A DNA stretch of 64,000 bases from Psychromonas sp. MB-3u-54 (GCF_002836415.1 NZ_PJBP01000120.1:21599-85598), one strand, 5' to 3'; shown: positions 38,312 through 47,946, counted from the stretch's first letter. Numbers and translations: made by a program. Notes: a model not told the origin generated them from the sequence alone.

Positions 38312-39070
38312 TTATTGAGTTACATCTGAACCTAACCATTTGATAGAAATTTTCGCTAATGTACCGTCATTTCCCATACTTAATAACGCCGCGTTTACTG
38401 TATCTCGAATAGCTAACTGTTCGGGTTTGTTTAAAAATGGCATTGCGTTTTCTATTGTTTCAAAGGGTTTTCCAGCAAGCTTTAAAGGTAAACCCGATTT
38501 TTTGATTAAAGCCGCAGAGCCAACGCGATCCATAATAAAAGCATCGGTACGTCCGATAACAACATCCTGTACGAAACCTGTATCATAAGTAATAATATCG
38601 ATTTCTTGTTTAGGATCATTAGCACGTAACGTCTCTTCAAAATTACTGCCTAAATTCACCGCTACTTTTTTACCCTTAAGATCAGCCACTGAATTTATAT
38701 CGTCACGGTCCTTTTTAGTCACAATTTGAACACCATCAACGACATACGGAGTTGTAAAGGCATACTGCTCTAAACGTGCAGGCGTAATGGTTATCTGGTT
38801 GGAAATTGTATCAATGTGGCCGGCTTCAAGCATTCCGAACAAACCTGAAAAACTAGATAAAACAAACTTTACGTCATAGTCGGAACGTAGCGCAATTTCA
38901 TTCCACAGATCAATTTCAAAACCTTGTAATACGTCTTTTGATGAGAAAGTAAAAGGGACATAATTACCTGACATCCCTACTTTGACTGTTTGCTTTGCAA
39001 ATGCTGGAATGCTAACAACGCTGGATACAGCAACTGCCGCCGCAATAATTAATTTAATGTGCTTCTTCAT
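38312..39070 (-). CDS. Polar amino-acid ABC transporter, periplasmic binding protein
   Basis: 252 residues. Signal peptide MKKHIKLIIAAAVAVSSVVS..AFA, then a type-3 solute-binding fold (SBP_bac_3) with GYxVPF-like GNYVPFTF, LQGFEIDLWNEIA and the domain hinge VADLKGKKVAVNLGSNFEE. It captures a polar amino acid, possibly cystine, in the periplasm for the adjacent permease and ATPase. It is the first gene of the operon; its promoter should lie in 39071-39200. Confidence 0.92.
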   Translation of the reverse strand: MKKHIKLIIAAAVAVSSVVSIPAFAKQTVKVGMSGNYVPFTFSSKDVLQGFEIDLWNEIALRSDYDVKFVLSSFSGLFGMLEAGHIDTISNQITITPARLEQYAFTTPYVVDGVQIVTKKDRDDINSVADLKGKKVAVNLGSNFEETLRANDPKQEIDIITYDTGFVQDVVIGRTDAFIMDRVGSAALIKKSGLPLKLAGKPFETIENAMPFLNKPEQLAIRDTVNAALLSMGNDGTLAKISIKWLGSDVTQ

Positions 39071-39483
39071 GATAATTCCTTTTTATTAAACATAACGATT
39101 TATTAAGCTTGATTATAACTGATATATATCAGAGCAATGCATAACCAATGTTCATATGTTATGTTTTTGTTGAATGATCGATTAATCTTTACCCACCTGT
39201 GATAAAAAAGACATTGTAATCCGTTTATTTACTGTCCGATGTTATTTATTTCTTTTCTCATGCATGGTAGGTTGGGTCTGTTTGTTGAATAGATAATTGG
39301 CCTGTAGGTTGGGTCTGTTTGATTTTTGCCTTAAATCTTATTTATGGCAAAAATCCACCAGCCATAAATAAGTAATATTCTTTTTTTTAGAGGAAGTGTC
39401 TGTCTTTACGCTAATAAAATTGAGCGAGTCTACTCTGGTCTTTTTTCTATAAGCCAAGTGCTTTTATCAAAAGAAAGTGTCGC
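39071..39483. repeat. Intergenic region with an 18-bp direct repeat and an inverted repeat
   Basis: GTAGGTTGGGTCTGTTTG occurs at 39267-39284 and again at 39304-39321. CTTATTTATGGC (39337-39348) and its exact complement (39361-39372) form a 12-bp stem with a T run beyond it on the plus strand. It lies between the transporter promoter and the bioD 3' end; no gene is supported. Confidence 0.6.
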
Positions 39484-40191
39484 TCAAATTATTCGCTTAG
39501 CTGCAAAATTAAAATCAACATAAGCGGACAGATCCTGTTCATTTATATTTTGTAAATGGGGGATTTCCGCTATCATAGGCGCGTTAATCTTATGTTTTAA
39601 CATTTCTATATTAAGCGCATAATATGGCATATTTTTTTCGACTTGATTGGCGATCCACCCCACTACCTTTAACCCATCATTAATAATACTTTCATAGGTT
39701 AAAATCGCATGATTTAAACAACCCAATTTCATGCCAACGACCAATATGACAGATAATTTTTGTGTTACGACCCAATCCGATAACGTTTCATGCGCATTTA
39801 ACGGCAAACGCCATCCACCAGCCCCTTCAACAATAATCAAATCACTCTTTAAGGACTTTAATCTTTCTAAACCTTGAGAAATATAAGACTGCTCAATGGG
39901 TTTGTTTTCTAATTGTGCGGCTATATGTGGCGCGATGGCGAGTGTAAACGCAATAGGATTAACTAGTTTATAAGCAACTTCTAAATTACAGGTCTTTTGC
40001 AGAAGCGCTGCATCATGGTTACGTAATCCGTATGGAGTCTGTTCACACCCTGCCGCAATAGGCTTATAGGCTAAGGTACGACGTTTTTGTTTATTAGCCG
40101 CTTGTAACAGAGCTTGACAGCAAACGGTTTTACCCACATCAGTATCTGTTCCGGTTACAAAATAAACATCAGGAATTATGCAATCTTGCAT
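39484..40191 (-). CDS. bioD: Dethiobiotin synthetase BioD
   Basis: ATP-dependent carboxylation of 7,8-diaminopelargonate to dethiobiotin, the penultimate step of biotin synthesis. The start at MQDCIIPDVY (40191) gives 235 residues, near the family length; the frame is open to 40254. P-loop GTDTDVGKTV, then KPIAAGCEQ, VEGAGGWRLPL and the later GWIANQV. It is the last gene of bioBFCD on the minus strand, separated from bioC by an unusual block of 69-bp tandem repeats. Confidence 0.93.
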   Translation of the reverse strand: MQDCIIPDVYFVTGTDTDVGKTVCCQALLQAANKQKRRTLAYKPIAAGCEQTPYGLRNHDAALLQKTCNLEVAYKLVNPIAFTLAIAPHIAAQLENKPIEQSYISQGLERLKSLKSDLIIVEGAGGWRLPLNAHETLSDWVVTQKLSVILVVGMKLGCLNHAILTYESIINDGLKVVGWIANQVEKNMPYYALNIEMLKHKINAPMIAEIPHLQNINEQDLSAYVDFNFAAKRII

Positions 40192-40263
40192 ATTATTTGG
40201 TCTCTTTTGAGTAATTAATTTGCTGGAAAGTGTGGTTTTACAATTATCGTCCATATTATTATT

Positions 40264-40570
40264 TAATCACTTTTATATATAACAAATTAATGTAGTAATA
40301 ACGCTATAACATTCATCTTACTTAACCGCTTTTATGTAACAAACTTGGTATGAAATTAATGTAGTAATAACGCTATAACATTCATATTACTTAACCGCTT
40401 TTATATAACAAACTTGGTATGAAATTAATGTAGTAATAACGCTATAACATTCATATTACTTAATCGCTTTTATATAACAAACTTGGTATGAAATTAATGT
40501 AGTAATAATGTAGTAATAACGCTATAACATTCATATTACTTAATCGCTTTTATGTAACAAACTTGGTATG
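40264..40570. repeat. 69-bp tandem repeats derived from the bioC 3' end
   Basis: Successive copies of CTTGGTATGA sit at about 40344, 40413, 40482 and 40562 (steps of 69, 69 and 80 bp; the last step has an extra 11-bp micro-duplication). A partial copy lies further left. Each copy includes the last codons of bioC and its stop. The 69-bp unit is 23 codons, and the bioC-like tail SYQVCYIKAIK-stop recurs in frame in each copy. Confidence 0.9.
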
Positions 40571-41360
40571 AGAGAGGTAATAAACCCGATCTGGTTTTAT
40601 CTTTAGCATAACCTAATTCAAGTTTATTGATTAAAGAGCGCCCTTGTGATTTATGCAGGTGATGTCCATGTACCTGATTGGCCCCTATTCCCTTTAGATC
40701 GCGCATTAGATCGAGTACATTTTGATAATAAAGGGTAATGGTTTCGGTCTCAATAGTCACTTTAGTGAAACCTACTTCTGCTAACATCTGTTGAATGTCT
40801 GCCAGAGTTAAAAATGTATTAGTATGCGGATAGCTATCAAGCGTTAACCAGGCATCACTTAACTCTTTTAATGATCCCGCTAATAAGGTAGAAAAATTCA
40901 ATTCTCCCCCCGATGCTAAGATACGTTTTAATTGGATCAGCATTCGACTAAGATCACTGCTCCACTGCACAGCGAGATTTGAAAATATAGTGGAGAATTG
41001 ATTATCAGAAAAAGGTATAAAATCCATGTCCCCCTGTATACAGCGAAGAGATAAAGGTCGCTTGTTTTGCAAAAGCTTGTTTTGTAAAACGTTAAGCATA
41101 CCGCTCGACAGATCAAAACAAATAACTTCTTTTATTTTCTGTTCATTAATTAATTTTCCACTAAAGTAGCCTGTTCCACAGCCGAGATCCAAACAGTTAC
41201 CCGGCTCCCTGCTATCTAATGAACAGGTGTCTAATGAAGTGAAAAGCCTATTACCAATATCACGTTGTAACTGTGCAAATTGATCATAATGTAATGCCGC
41301 TTTAGAAAAAGAGTTAGCGACGGCGATTTTATCTATTGTAAATTTGACACTATTTGTCAT
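40536..41360 (-). CDS. bioC: Malonyl-ACP O-methyltransferase BioC
   Basis: SAM-dependent methylation of malonyl-ACP, which starts pimelate synthesis for biotin. Start taken at MTNSVKFTIDKI (41360), matching family N-termini; an in-frame Met seven codons upstream is possible. The SAM site is CLDLGCGTGYFSGKL, followed by CFDLSSGMLNVL and FSNLAVQWSSDL. About 274 residues, slightly long compared with E. coli BioC (251). Both its 5' and 3' ends are tandemly duplicated in the flanking intergenic DNA. Confidence 0.93.
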   Translation of the reverse strand: MTNSVKFTIDKIAVANSFSKAALHYDQFAQLQRDIGNRLFTSLDTCSLDSREPGNCLDLGCGTGYFSGKLINEQKIKEVICFDLSSGMLNVLQNKLLQNKRPLSLRCIQGDMDFIPFSDNQFSTIFSNLAVQWSSDLSRMLIQLKRILASGGELNFSTLLAGSLKELSDAWLTLDSYPHTNTFLTLADIQQMLAEVGFTKVTIETETITLYYQNVLDLMRDLKGIGANQVHGHHLHKSQGRSLINKLELGYAKDKTRSGLLPLSYQVCYIKAIK

Positions 41361-41640
41361 TAAGCGCTCTATATATTGCATTCACTGTTAAGGAGTTAGA
41401 AACCAGTAGTATTTTATCTCTATTAAACTTCACATTATTATCTGTCATTAAGCGCTCTATATATTGTGTTCACTGTTAAGGCGTTAGCTACCCGTATTTT
41501 AACTTCAGACTATTATCTGTCATTAAGCGCTCTATATATTGTGTTCACTGTTAAGGCGTTAGCTACCCGTATTTTATCTATTTTAAACTTCACACTATTT
41601 GTTATTAAGATTTCTTATTAAGCACCCTGTATATTGCATT
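41336..41640. repeat. Tandem repeats of the bioF-bioC junction (75-88 bp units)
   Basis: GTCATTAAGCGCTCTATATATTG occurs at about 41356, 41444 and 41519, and a diverged copy at about 41601-41630. Each unit joins the end of bioF (AATGCAATATA...) to the start of bioC (ATGACAAATAGTGT...). The layout suggests bioF and bioC once overlapped and the junction was then multiplied three to four times. Confidence 0.85.
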
Positions 41641-42786
41641 CACTAACTGCACAACATCATTCTCTTCATGATTCACTGTTAATGTAATTCTTAACCGGGC
41701 GGTTCCAACAGGCACAGTGGGAGGACGAATAGCAGTCGTCCAAAATCCAAGGGTTTTTAATTTATCCGCTATGCGCAGCGTTTTAATACTGTCTCCAATA
41801 ATAATAGGCTGAATGGCCGTTCGCGAATCGGCAAGGCTAATACCCAAGTTTGTCGCTGTCTTTCTAAAGGTGGTTATTAACATTTGCAATTTATCACGCC
41901 GCCAATCCTGTGTTTCTGCCATTTTAACCGCGGCAGTAATAGTATAAGCCATCGCAGGAGGAAGGCCGGTGCTGTAAATATAGGGTTTAGAGAAATTATT
42001 TATATAGTTTATCAAGTCTTTACTGCCCGCAACAAAAGCGCCACCAACCCCTAACGCTTTGCCAAAGGTTGCCATATAGATTTGTAAGTTATTATTGGCA
42101 ATACCACAAGCCTGCGCACTGCCTTTGCCATTTTCACCTACGACCCCTAAGCCGTGAGCATCATCAATCATTAACCAGGCATCGTATTTTTTAGCTGTTG
42201 CATGCAAAGTCTTAACCGGGGCGGTATCACCGTCCATGCTAAAGACACCTTCACTGATAATTAACTTATTGGCATCAAGTCTACTGCTCTTATTGCTAAT
42301 ACTTAACAAGCTTTCCAAATGATCCATATTATTGTGCTTAAAACGTCGCATTGTACAATCGGATAAAAGCGCGGCTTCCATTAAGGAGGCATGATTAAGC
42401 TTATCTTGAAATAACAGATCCGGTTTTTTCAGAAGCAGTTTTATAATCGCCTGATTAGCCGAATAACCGGAGCTAAACAGGGCAACGGATTCAACCCCTA
42501 GCCATAATTTAAGCTGATCACAAAGTTCTTGATGTGCTTGGTTAAACCCGGTCACCAGATAAGAGCCGCCACTGCCTATACCGTAAAGCTCAGCCCCCTT
42601 TTGCCAGGCTTTAATAAGATCAGGATCAGCGGCCATTCCTAAATAATCATTACTGGAAAAGTTTAAATAGGTTTTATCGGCTACCCGAAGCAAACGGCCC
42701 TGTGCGCCAGACATAGTGGTTGCAGAACGATACAACCCCTGCTGATGGCGCTCTGCTAGTTGCTCATTGATAAAATTAAAAGCCAT
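41605..42786 (-). CDS. bioF: 8-amino-7-oxononanoate synthase BioF
   Basis: PLP-dependent condensation of pimeloyl-ACP with L-alanine. 393 residues. Substrate and cofactor features include FSSNDYLGMA, GSGGSYLVTGFNQAHQEL, IDDAHGLGVVG and the PLP lysine in MATFGKALGVGGAF. It starts 3 bp after the bioB stop, so it is coupled to bioB. Its C-terminal codons form part of the repeated junction with bioC. No defects. Confidence 0.96.
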   Translation of the reverse strand: MAFNFINEQLAERHQQGLYRSATTMSGAQGRLLRVADKTYLNFSSNDYLGMAADPDLIKAWQKGAELYGIGSGGSYLVTGFNQAHQELCDQLKLWLGVESVALFSSGYSANQAIIKLLLKKPDLLFQDKLNHASLMEAALLSDCTMRRFKHNNMDHLESLLSISNKSSRLDANKLIISEGVFSMDGDTAPVKTLHATAKKYDAWLMIDDAHGLGVVGENGKGSAQACGIANNNLQIYMATFGKALGVGGAFVAGSKDLINYINNFSKPYIYSTGLPPAMAYTITAAVKMAETQDWRRDKLQMLITTFRKTATNLGISLADSRTAIQPIIIGDSIKTLRIADKLKTLGFWTTAIRPPTVPVGTARLRITLTVNHEENDVVQLVNAIYRVLNKKS

Positions 42787-42789
42787 GGT

Positions 42790-43845
42790 TTATGCTTTAC
42801 TGGTCGCATCAAAAAACAGCTCATCTTTTTCATTAAAACGTACAATCGCGGCATCCACCTTTTTTTCAGCTTCAGAGGGCGAAAAATTAATCGCTTCTTT
42901 ATTTATTCCCAATTTTTCAAATAAACGCGTATCTGAGTTTTCATCGGGATTTGCAGTAGTTAATAGTTTACAGCCGTAAAATATTGAATTGGCACCGGCC
43001 ATAAAGCATAAGGCTTGGGTTTGTTCATTCATATCATCACGGCCCGCAGATAAGCGCACGTGAGACTTAGGCATTAAGATACGTGCGATGGCGATGGTTT
43101 TAATAAAAGTAAAATCATCAAGATCGTCAGCATTTTCAAGTGGAGTGCCTTTTACCTTGACTAATTTATTAATAGGCACACTTTCAGGTTGCTGAGGCAG
43201 ATTGGCCAATTGTACCAATAAACCAGAACGGTCCGAGCCCCCTTCCCCTAAACCAACTATCCCGCCACTACAGACTTTCATACCAGAATTACGCACATTC
43301 TCCAGCGTATCAAGACGATCCTGATAGGTGCGGGTGGTAATGATTTTGTCATAATATTCAGGTGAGGTATCTAAGTTATGATTGTAATAATCTAAACCGG
43401 CATCGGAAAGCTGTTCAGCCTGATCGTTATCTAACATCCCTAGTGTCATACATGACTCAAGGCCTAATGATCTCACCTCTTTTATCATCTCCAGTAAATA
43501 AGGCATATCCCTTTGTTTAGGATTTTTCCATGCAGCGCCCATACAAAAACGGGTTGAGCCAGTAGCTTTTGCTTCTTTAGCCGCCTTAACCACCTTGGCA
43601 ACTTCAATTAACTGTTCTTTTGCAAGCCCGGTATTATAACGTGCACTTTGCGGGCAATATTTACAGTCTTCAGGACAAGCCCCGGTTTTAATCGATAGGA
43701 GAGTACTTACTTGTACTTCGTTTACAGGGAAATTTGCCCGGTGCGTTGTTTGCGCTTGAAAAACCAGATCCATAAACGGCATTTCAAACAGTTGATCAAC
43801 TTCTGCAACCGTCCAGTTTTGGCGAATTTTTGTGTTATTTGTCAT
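42790..43845 (-). CDS. bioB: Biotin synthase BioB
   Basis: Radical-SAM enzyme inserting sulphur into dethiobiotin. 351 residues. The 4Fe-4S cluster motif [11 protein letters not shown], then [11 protein letters not shown], the conserved [13 protein letters not shown] and the late [14 protein letters not shown] are intact. AAAGGAA precedes ATG. First gene of the minus-strand bioBFCD operon, divergent from bioA. Directly upstream are two tandem copies of its own ribosome site and first codons. Confidence 0.97.
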   Translation of the reverse strand: MTNNTKIRQNWTVAEVDQLFEMPFMDLVFQAQTTHRANFPVNEVQVSTLLSIKTGACPEDCKYCPQSARYNTGLAKEQLIEVAKVVKAAKEAKATGSTRFCMGAAWKNPKQRDMPYLLEMIKEVRSLGLESCMTLGMLDNDQAEQLSDAGLDYYNHNLDTSPEYYDKIITTRTYQDRLDTLENVRNSGMKVCSGGIVGLGEGGSDRSGLLVQLANLPQQPESVPINKLVKVKGTPLENADDLDDFTFIKTIAIARILMPKSHVRLSAGRDDMNEQTQALCFMAGANSIFYGCKLLTTANPDENSDTRLFEKLGINKEAINFSPSEAEKKVDAAIVRFNEKDELFFDATSKA

Positions 43846-43944
43846 TTATTTAGTTTCCTTTGAGGTGTCTGTAAACGGTAATGCAAACAATTGATCAACT
43901 TTTAAAACCGTTCTATTTAAGCGAATTATTATGGTATTGATCAT
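43846..43944 (-). CDS. Mini-ORF (proximal copy) duplicating the BioB N-terminus
   Basis: 32 codons and a stop. It starts MINTIIIRLNRTVLKVDQLF, which aligns with [20 protein letters not shown] of BioB, and ends TSKETK. AAAGGAA lies upstream of its ATG. Its TAA is directly followed by the bioB ATG, so ribosomes finishing it could restart on bioB. It arises from a 99-bp tandem duplication. Whether it is translated or acts as a leader is unknown. Confidence 0.6.
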   Translation of the reverse strand: MINTIIIRLNRTVLKVDQLFALPFTDTSKETK

Positions 43945-44043
43945 TTATTTAGTTTCCTTTGAGGTGTCTCTAAACGGTAATACAAACAGTTGTTCAATTT
44001 TCGAAACCGTTGGATTTGAGCGAATTCTGCTGGTATTGATCAT
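43945..44043 (-). CDS. Mini-ORF (distal copy) duplicating the BioB N-terminus
   Basis: Second 99-bp unit, also open for 32 codons: MINTSRIRSNPTVSKIEQLF, later ending TSKETK. Its own ribosome site is AGAGGGAA. Its stop is directly followed by the ATG of the proximal copy. The two peptides differ at about a third of positions, yet neither has an internal stop or frameshift. Confidence 0.55.
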   Translation of the reverse strand: MINTSRIRSNPTVSKIEQLFVLPFRDTSKETK

Positions 44044-44160
44044 TTAGTTCCCTCTATTGTCTTTAATTGCCTATAAAATATTTGGTTAGTTTAATGTGGA
44101 AAGATACACTGTCAACTTTTACACCATTATATCTTTACATCTGACTAATAAGTGAGCGTT
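44044..44160. promoter_or_regulatory. Divergent bio control region
   Basis: The only unrepeated DNA between the bioB-side mini-ORFs and bioA. The minus strand has TTGACA, 16 bp, TAAACT, a plausible sigma-70 promoter for bioBFCD; overlapping plus-strand elements could serve bioA. I could not find a clear BirA operator (TTGTAAACC-N15/16-GGTTTACAA), although this is where one is expected. Confidence 0.4.
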
Positions 44161-45444
44161 ATGAGCCTTGACCTGCAATATGATAATAAACATTTATGGC
44201 ATCCCTATACCTCAATGATTAATCCACTGCCCTGTTACGCTGTTGTTTCGGCAGATAAATGCTTATTGACCCTGGATAACGGCAAACAATTAATTGATGG
44301 CATGTCATCCTGGTGGGCGTGTTTATTTGGTTATAATGTGCCGGAATTAAATACTGCCGCAAAGCTGCAAATAGATAAAATGTCCCACGTTATGTTTGGC
44401 GGTTTAACCCATCAGCCCGCTATCGATTTGGCTAAAAAATTAGTGGCAATCACCCCAGCCGGATTGGAGAAAGTTTTTTTATCGGATTCGGGCAGCGTCA
44501 GTGTCGAAGTGGCTTTGAAAATGGCATTGCAGTATTGGCACGCATTAGAAAAACCTAAAAGCCAATTTTTAACCGTGCGCAATGGTTATCATGGGGATAC
44601 TTTCGGGGCAATGAGTGTGACCGACCCGGAAGGCTCTATGCATGAGTTATATCATGACTTTTTAGCCAAACAGATATTTGCCCCTCAACCCGGCATTGCC
44701 TTTGACCAACCCTGGGATGCCGCCGCACTTGATGACATAACTCTGCTGGTTGAAAACAATCATGCCAATATTGCGGCTATTATTCTTGAACCTATAGTAC
44801 AAGGCGCGGGCGGCATGTATTTTTACCACAGTGAGTATTTAAAAGGTGTTCGTGCGCTTTGTGATAAATATGAGCTGTTGCTGATTGCCGATGAAATTGC
44901 GACGGGTTTTGGCCGTACCGGTAAACTCTTTGCCTGTGAACATGCCGATATCAGTCCCGATATCATCTGTGTAGGTAAAGCCATTACCGGCGGTTATATG
45001 AGTTTAGCGGCGACTTTAGCCACTTCCGAAATAGCCGAAACCATCAGCCGCGGTAAAGCAGGGGTATTTATGCACGGGCCAACCTTTATGGGTAATCCGC
45101 TTGCCTGTGCCGTGGCCAATGCAAATATTGACAAACTCTTAACCTTCGACTGGCAAAGCACAGTATTAAACATTGAAGCCAACTTAAAGCGTTATCTCGC
45201 TCCCTGTGAAAAACTTGCACAAGTGCAGTCGGTTCGAGTGCTCGGTGCAATAGGCGTTGTAGAGCTTAAAAAAGCCGTCGATGTCGCCATAGTGCAGAAA
45301 AAGTTTGTTGAACTTGGTGTGTGGATACGCCCCTTTGGCAAGCTGATTTATATTATGCCTCCCTATATTATTAGCTCAGAGCAGTTACAACTCTTGTGCC
45401 ACGCCATTTACAGCATAGTCAGTGAAGAAGCCTGTGACCTGTGA
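44161..45444 (+). CDS. bioA: Adenosylmethionine-8-amino-7-oxononanoate aminotransferase BioA
   Basis: PLP aminotransferase making 7,8-diaminopelargonate with SAM as amino donor. ATG at 44161 has an AAGTGAG ribosome site; a GTG nine bases earlier is in frame. About 427 residues. Typical BioA features: LWHPYTSM at the start, GMSSWWACLFGYN, RNGYHGDTFGAMSVTDP, IADEIATGFGRTGK and the PLP lysine in CVGKAITGGYMS. Divergent from bioBFCD as in E. coli. Confidence 0.97.
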   Translation: MSLDLQYDNKHLWHPYTSMINPLPCYAVVSADKCLLTLDNGKQLIDGMSSWWACLFGYNVPELNTAAKLQIDKMSHVMFGGLTHQPAIDLAKKLVAITPAGLEKVFLSDSGSVSVEVALKMALQYWHALEKPKSQFLTVRNGYHGDTFGAMSVTDPEGSMHELYHDFLAKQIFAPQPGIAFDQPWDAAALDDITLLVENNHANIAAIILEPIVQGAGGMYFYHSEYLKGVRALCDKYELLLIADEIATGFGRTGKLFACEHADISPDIICVGKAITGGYMSLAATLATSEIAETISRGKAGVFMHGPTFMGNPLACAVANANIDKLLTFDWQSTVLNIEANLKRYLAPCEKLAQVQSVRVLGAIGVVELKKAVDVAIVQKKFVELGVWIRPFGKLIYIMPPYIISSEQLQLLCHAIYSIVSEEACDL

Positions 45445-45528
45445 TTGGTAATAAATGGGGAATGATAGCAAACGCATTAAATTTACGCTCACAAAGCCGT
45501 CGGGATGATTTTGAAGAGTAAATAGGTA

Positions 45529-45569
45529 GGGTGCATTCGATGCACCGCGAACAGGCATCGAATGCACCC
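45529..45569. repeat. REP-like inverted repeat downstream of bioA
   Basis: GGGTGCATTCGATGC and its exact complement are separated by ACCGCGAACAG. The flanks (GTA before, ACGAGCT after) match the REP-like elements at 53167-53500, so this is a dispersed repeat family. It may also act as the bioA transcript end. Confidence 0.75.
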
Positions 45570-45659
45570 CACGAGCTATGCGTTTGTTGTCATGGTTCGT
45601 CTAGTTGGCTCAAATAAGACTGCCATTAAATTGAGGATCAATTTTTTCAAAGGAAAAAT

Positions 45660-45875
45660 GAGGAGTGATTAGCTCATTATTAATAAACTGTTGGTTCGTT
45701 ATCTATTACCGAACGACAAAGTGCAGCAAATAAAGTGTAATAAAACCACTTCCGCATTGTTAAGTAAGAAATAAAGAGTAATTAGCTCATTATTAATAAT
45801 GAGTTGGTTCGTTCTCTATAAAGCACGGCAAATAAAGTGTAATAAAACGACTGCATTATTTAAGGATAGACTTGT
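45660..45875. repeat. Degenerate tandem duplication upstream of asnS
   Basis: Two copies of a roughly 100-120-bp unit. Each contains TTAGCTCATTATTAATAA, then TTGGTTCGTT, then GCAAATAAAGTGTAATAAAA. The copies start near 45667 and 45781. No ORF spans them. The rest of the 45445-45960 gap shows no gene; the asnS promoter should lie between the second copy and 45960. Confidence 0.75.
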
Positions 45876-45960
45876 ATCTACGCCTAGCCTAGGTAATATA
45901 TGCCCCTACTATTTTTAAAGTTAAATCACTGCCAATGGTGATTACGGAGCACTAATTCTA

Positions 45961-47361
45961 ATGTCAAAAACAGCGATTGTTGAAATATTCAACAGTAAAT
46001 TCCCGATCGGTACAGAAGTAACAGTTCAAGGCTGGATTCGTACTCGTCGCGATTCAAAAGCCGGTATTTCTTTTTTAGCTATTTATGATGGTTCATGTTT
46101 TGACCCTATCCAGGCTGTTGTTCCTGCCGCATTAGAAAATTACAGCGCTGAAGTGCTCAATTTGACCGCCGGTTGTTCTGTTCAAGTAACGGGCGAGTTA
46201 GTCGAAAGCCCGGGGAAAGGTCAACAATTTGAAATTCAGGCAACACAGGTTGAAGTATTAGGTTTTGTTCAGGATCCTGATACCTACCCAATGTCTGCAA
46301 AACGTCACAGCATTGAATATATGCGCGAGCATGCACACCTTCGCGCACGTACCAATATGTTTGGTGCGGTGACACGGGTTCGTAACTGCCTGTCACATGC
46401 GATGCACAACTTCTTTTATGAAAAAGGTTTTAACTGGATCAGTACTCCAATCATTACCGGCAGTGATGCTGAAGGCGCCGGCGAAATGTTCCGCGTCAGC
46501 ACCCTGGATTTAGAAAATTTACCGAAAAATGATACTGGTGCGATTGATTATAAAAAAGACTTTTTTGGTAAAGAAACGTTCTTAACGGTATCGGGGCAGT
46601 TAAATGCAGAAACCTATGCCTGCGCCTTAAGCAAGGTATACACTTTCGGTCCAACTTTCCGGGCAGAAAATTCCCATACAACACGCCATCTGGCAGAGTT
46701 TTGGATGGTTGAACCTGAAATTGCCTTTGCAGATTTAGCCGATGCGGCACAACTTGCTGAAGATATGCTTAAATATGTCTTTAATGCTGTATTAACTGAA
46801 CGTGCCGATGACATGGCTTTCTTTGCGCAACGTGTCGATAAAGAAGCCATTACGCGTTTAGAAAAAATAGTCAGTTCAGAATTCGTGCGCATGGATTACA
46901 CCGACGCGATTGAAATATTGCAAAACTGCGGTAAAAAATTCGAATTCCCCGTTGCATGGGGCGTCGATTTACAATCTGAGCATGAACGTTACCTTGCTGA
47001 AGTGCATGTTGGTGCGCCGGTTATTTTACAAAACTACCCGAAAGATATTAAAGCCTTCTACATGAAATTAAACGCAGACGGCAAAACCGTTGCTGCAATG
47101 GATGTATTAGCACCGGGCATTGGTGAAATTATTGGAGGCAGTCAGCGTGAAGAAGACTTAGTCGCGCTGGATAAACGTTTTGACGAAATGGGCATCAACA
47201 AAGAAGATTACAGCTGGTACCGTGATCTGCGTAAATACGGCACCGTGCCGCATGCAGGTTTTGGTCTCGGTTTTGAACGCTTGGTTTCCTATGTGACCGG
47301 TGTGCAAAATATTCGCGATGTGATCGCCTTCCCGCGTGCGCCGGGCAGTGCAGATTTCTAA
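45961..47361 (+). CDS. asnS: Asparaginyl-tRNA synthetase AsnS
   Basis: 466 residues, class IIb synthetase charging tRNA-Asn. An N-terminal OB-fold anticodon-binding domain ([20 protein letters not shown]) is followed by the class II core: motif 2 [20 protein letters not shown] and motif 3 [15 protein letters not shown]. The size equals E. coli AsnS. Single gene with its own strong terminator. Presence of AsnS suggests direct charging, so GatCAB is not needed for Asn. Confidence 0.97.
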   Translation: MSKTAIVEIFNSKFPIGTEVTVQGWIRTRRDSKAGISFLAIYDGSCFDPIQAVVPAALENYSAEVLNLTAGCSVQVTGELVESPGKGQQFEIQATQVEVLGFVQDPDTYPMSAKRHSIEYMREHAHLRARTNMFGAVTRVRNCLSHAMHNFFYEKGFNWISTPIITGSDAEGAGEMFRVSTLDLENLPKNDTGAIDYKKDFFGKETFLTVSGQLNAETYACALSKVYTFGPTFRAENSHTTRHLAEFWMVEPEIAFADLADAAQLAEDMLKYVFNAVLTERADDMAFFAQRVDKEAITRLEKIVSSEFVRMDYTDAIEILQNCGKKFEFPVAWGVDLQSEHERYLAEVHVGAPVILQNYPKDIKAFYMKLNADGKTVAAMDVLAPGIGEIIGGSQREEDLVALDKRFDEMGINKEDYSWYRDLRKYGTVPHAGFGLGFERLVSYVTGVQNIRDVIAFPRAPGSADF

Positions 47362-47382
47362 GCTTGAATATTCATTTATAAT

Positions 47383-47416
47383 AAAAAAAGCCAGCGTTAA
47401 TCGCTGGCTTTTTTTA
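47383..47416 (+). terminator. asnS terminator
   Basis: AGCCAGCG, TTAA, CGCTGGCT then seven T, preceded by an A run. Strong rho-independent terminator 22 bp after asnS. The following stretch to 47757 holds no supported gene. Confidence 0.92.
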
Positions 47417-47757
47417 TGCTCAATTTATTTAAGATAATAATAAGTTAACTGTTTTGGGAGGTGCGACATTGGCCCTGCTATCGACAGGTGGTAATATCTG
47501 TTTAAAAATACAGTCCCAATATTTAAAAATCCATTAATCAGATTTCCGGGACGAATGCATAAAAATCATCCACCAGTAAAAAATCCGCTGACACACTTCA
47601 ATCCGCATTGTTATAAAATATAGACTCCTATTTCGTTAGACACTACTGATTCAAATATATTTAAGCGTCCTGTTATTTTTTTTATTTCTAAAAACTATAA
47701 ACCAATATGACAATTGAAACGTATCTATGACAACAGAAAAACTAAACGGAGTAATTC

Positions 47758-47940
47758 ATGTTTTCAATATTTAAATCTGACCCGACAAAAAAATTAAATA
47801 AACTGCTCGCTATAAAGCTGGAGCAGGCAATGCAGGCGCAAAGAAATGGTGACATAAAAACCTATTCTGAGCTAAGTGCAGAGGCCGAGAAAATAGACAA
47901 ACAGATTTTGGAAATAGAAGCACAAAAAACAAAACTGTAA
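47758..47940 (+). CDS. DUF6435 family small protein
   Basis: 60 residues, beginning MFSIFKSDPTKKLNKLLAIK and carrying QAMQAQRNGDIKTYSELSAE, which is the recognisable pattern of the small DUF6435 family of gammaproteobacteria. It is highly charged and helical, probably a cytoplasmic coiled hairpin. GGAG lies upstream of ATG. Function unknown for the whole family. It stands alone between asnS and the rraA-like gene. Confidence 0.85.
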   Translation: MFSIFKSDPTKKLNKLLAIKLEQAMQAQRNGDIKTYSELSAEAEKIDKQILEIEAQKTKL

Positions 47941-47946
47941 CCTGTT

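Noticed and set aside
44044..44160. BirA operator between bioB and bioA
   Set aside because: No stretch matches the TTGTAAACC/GGTTTACAA pair well enough to call.
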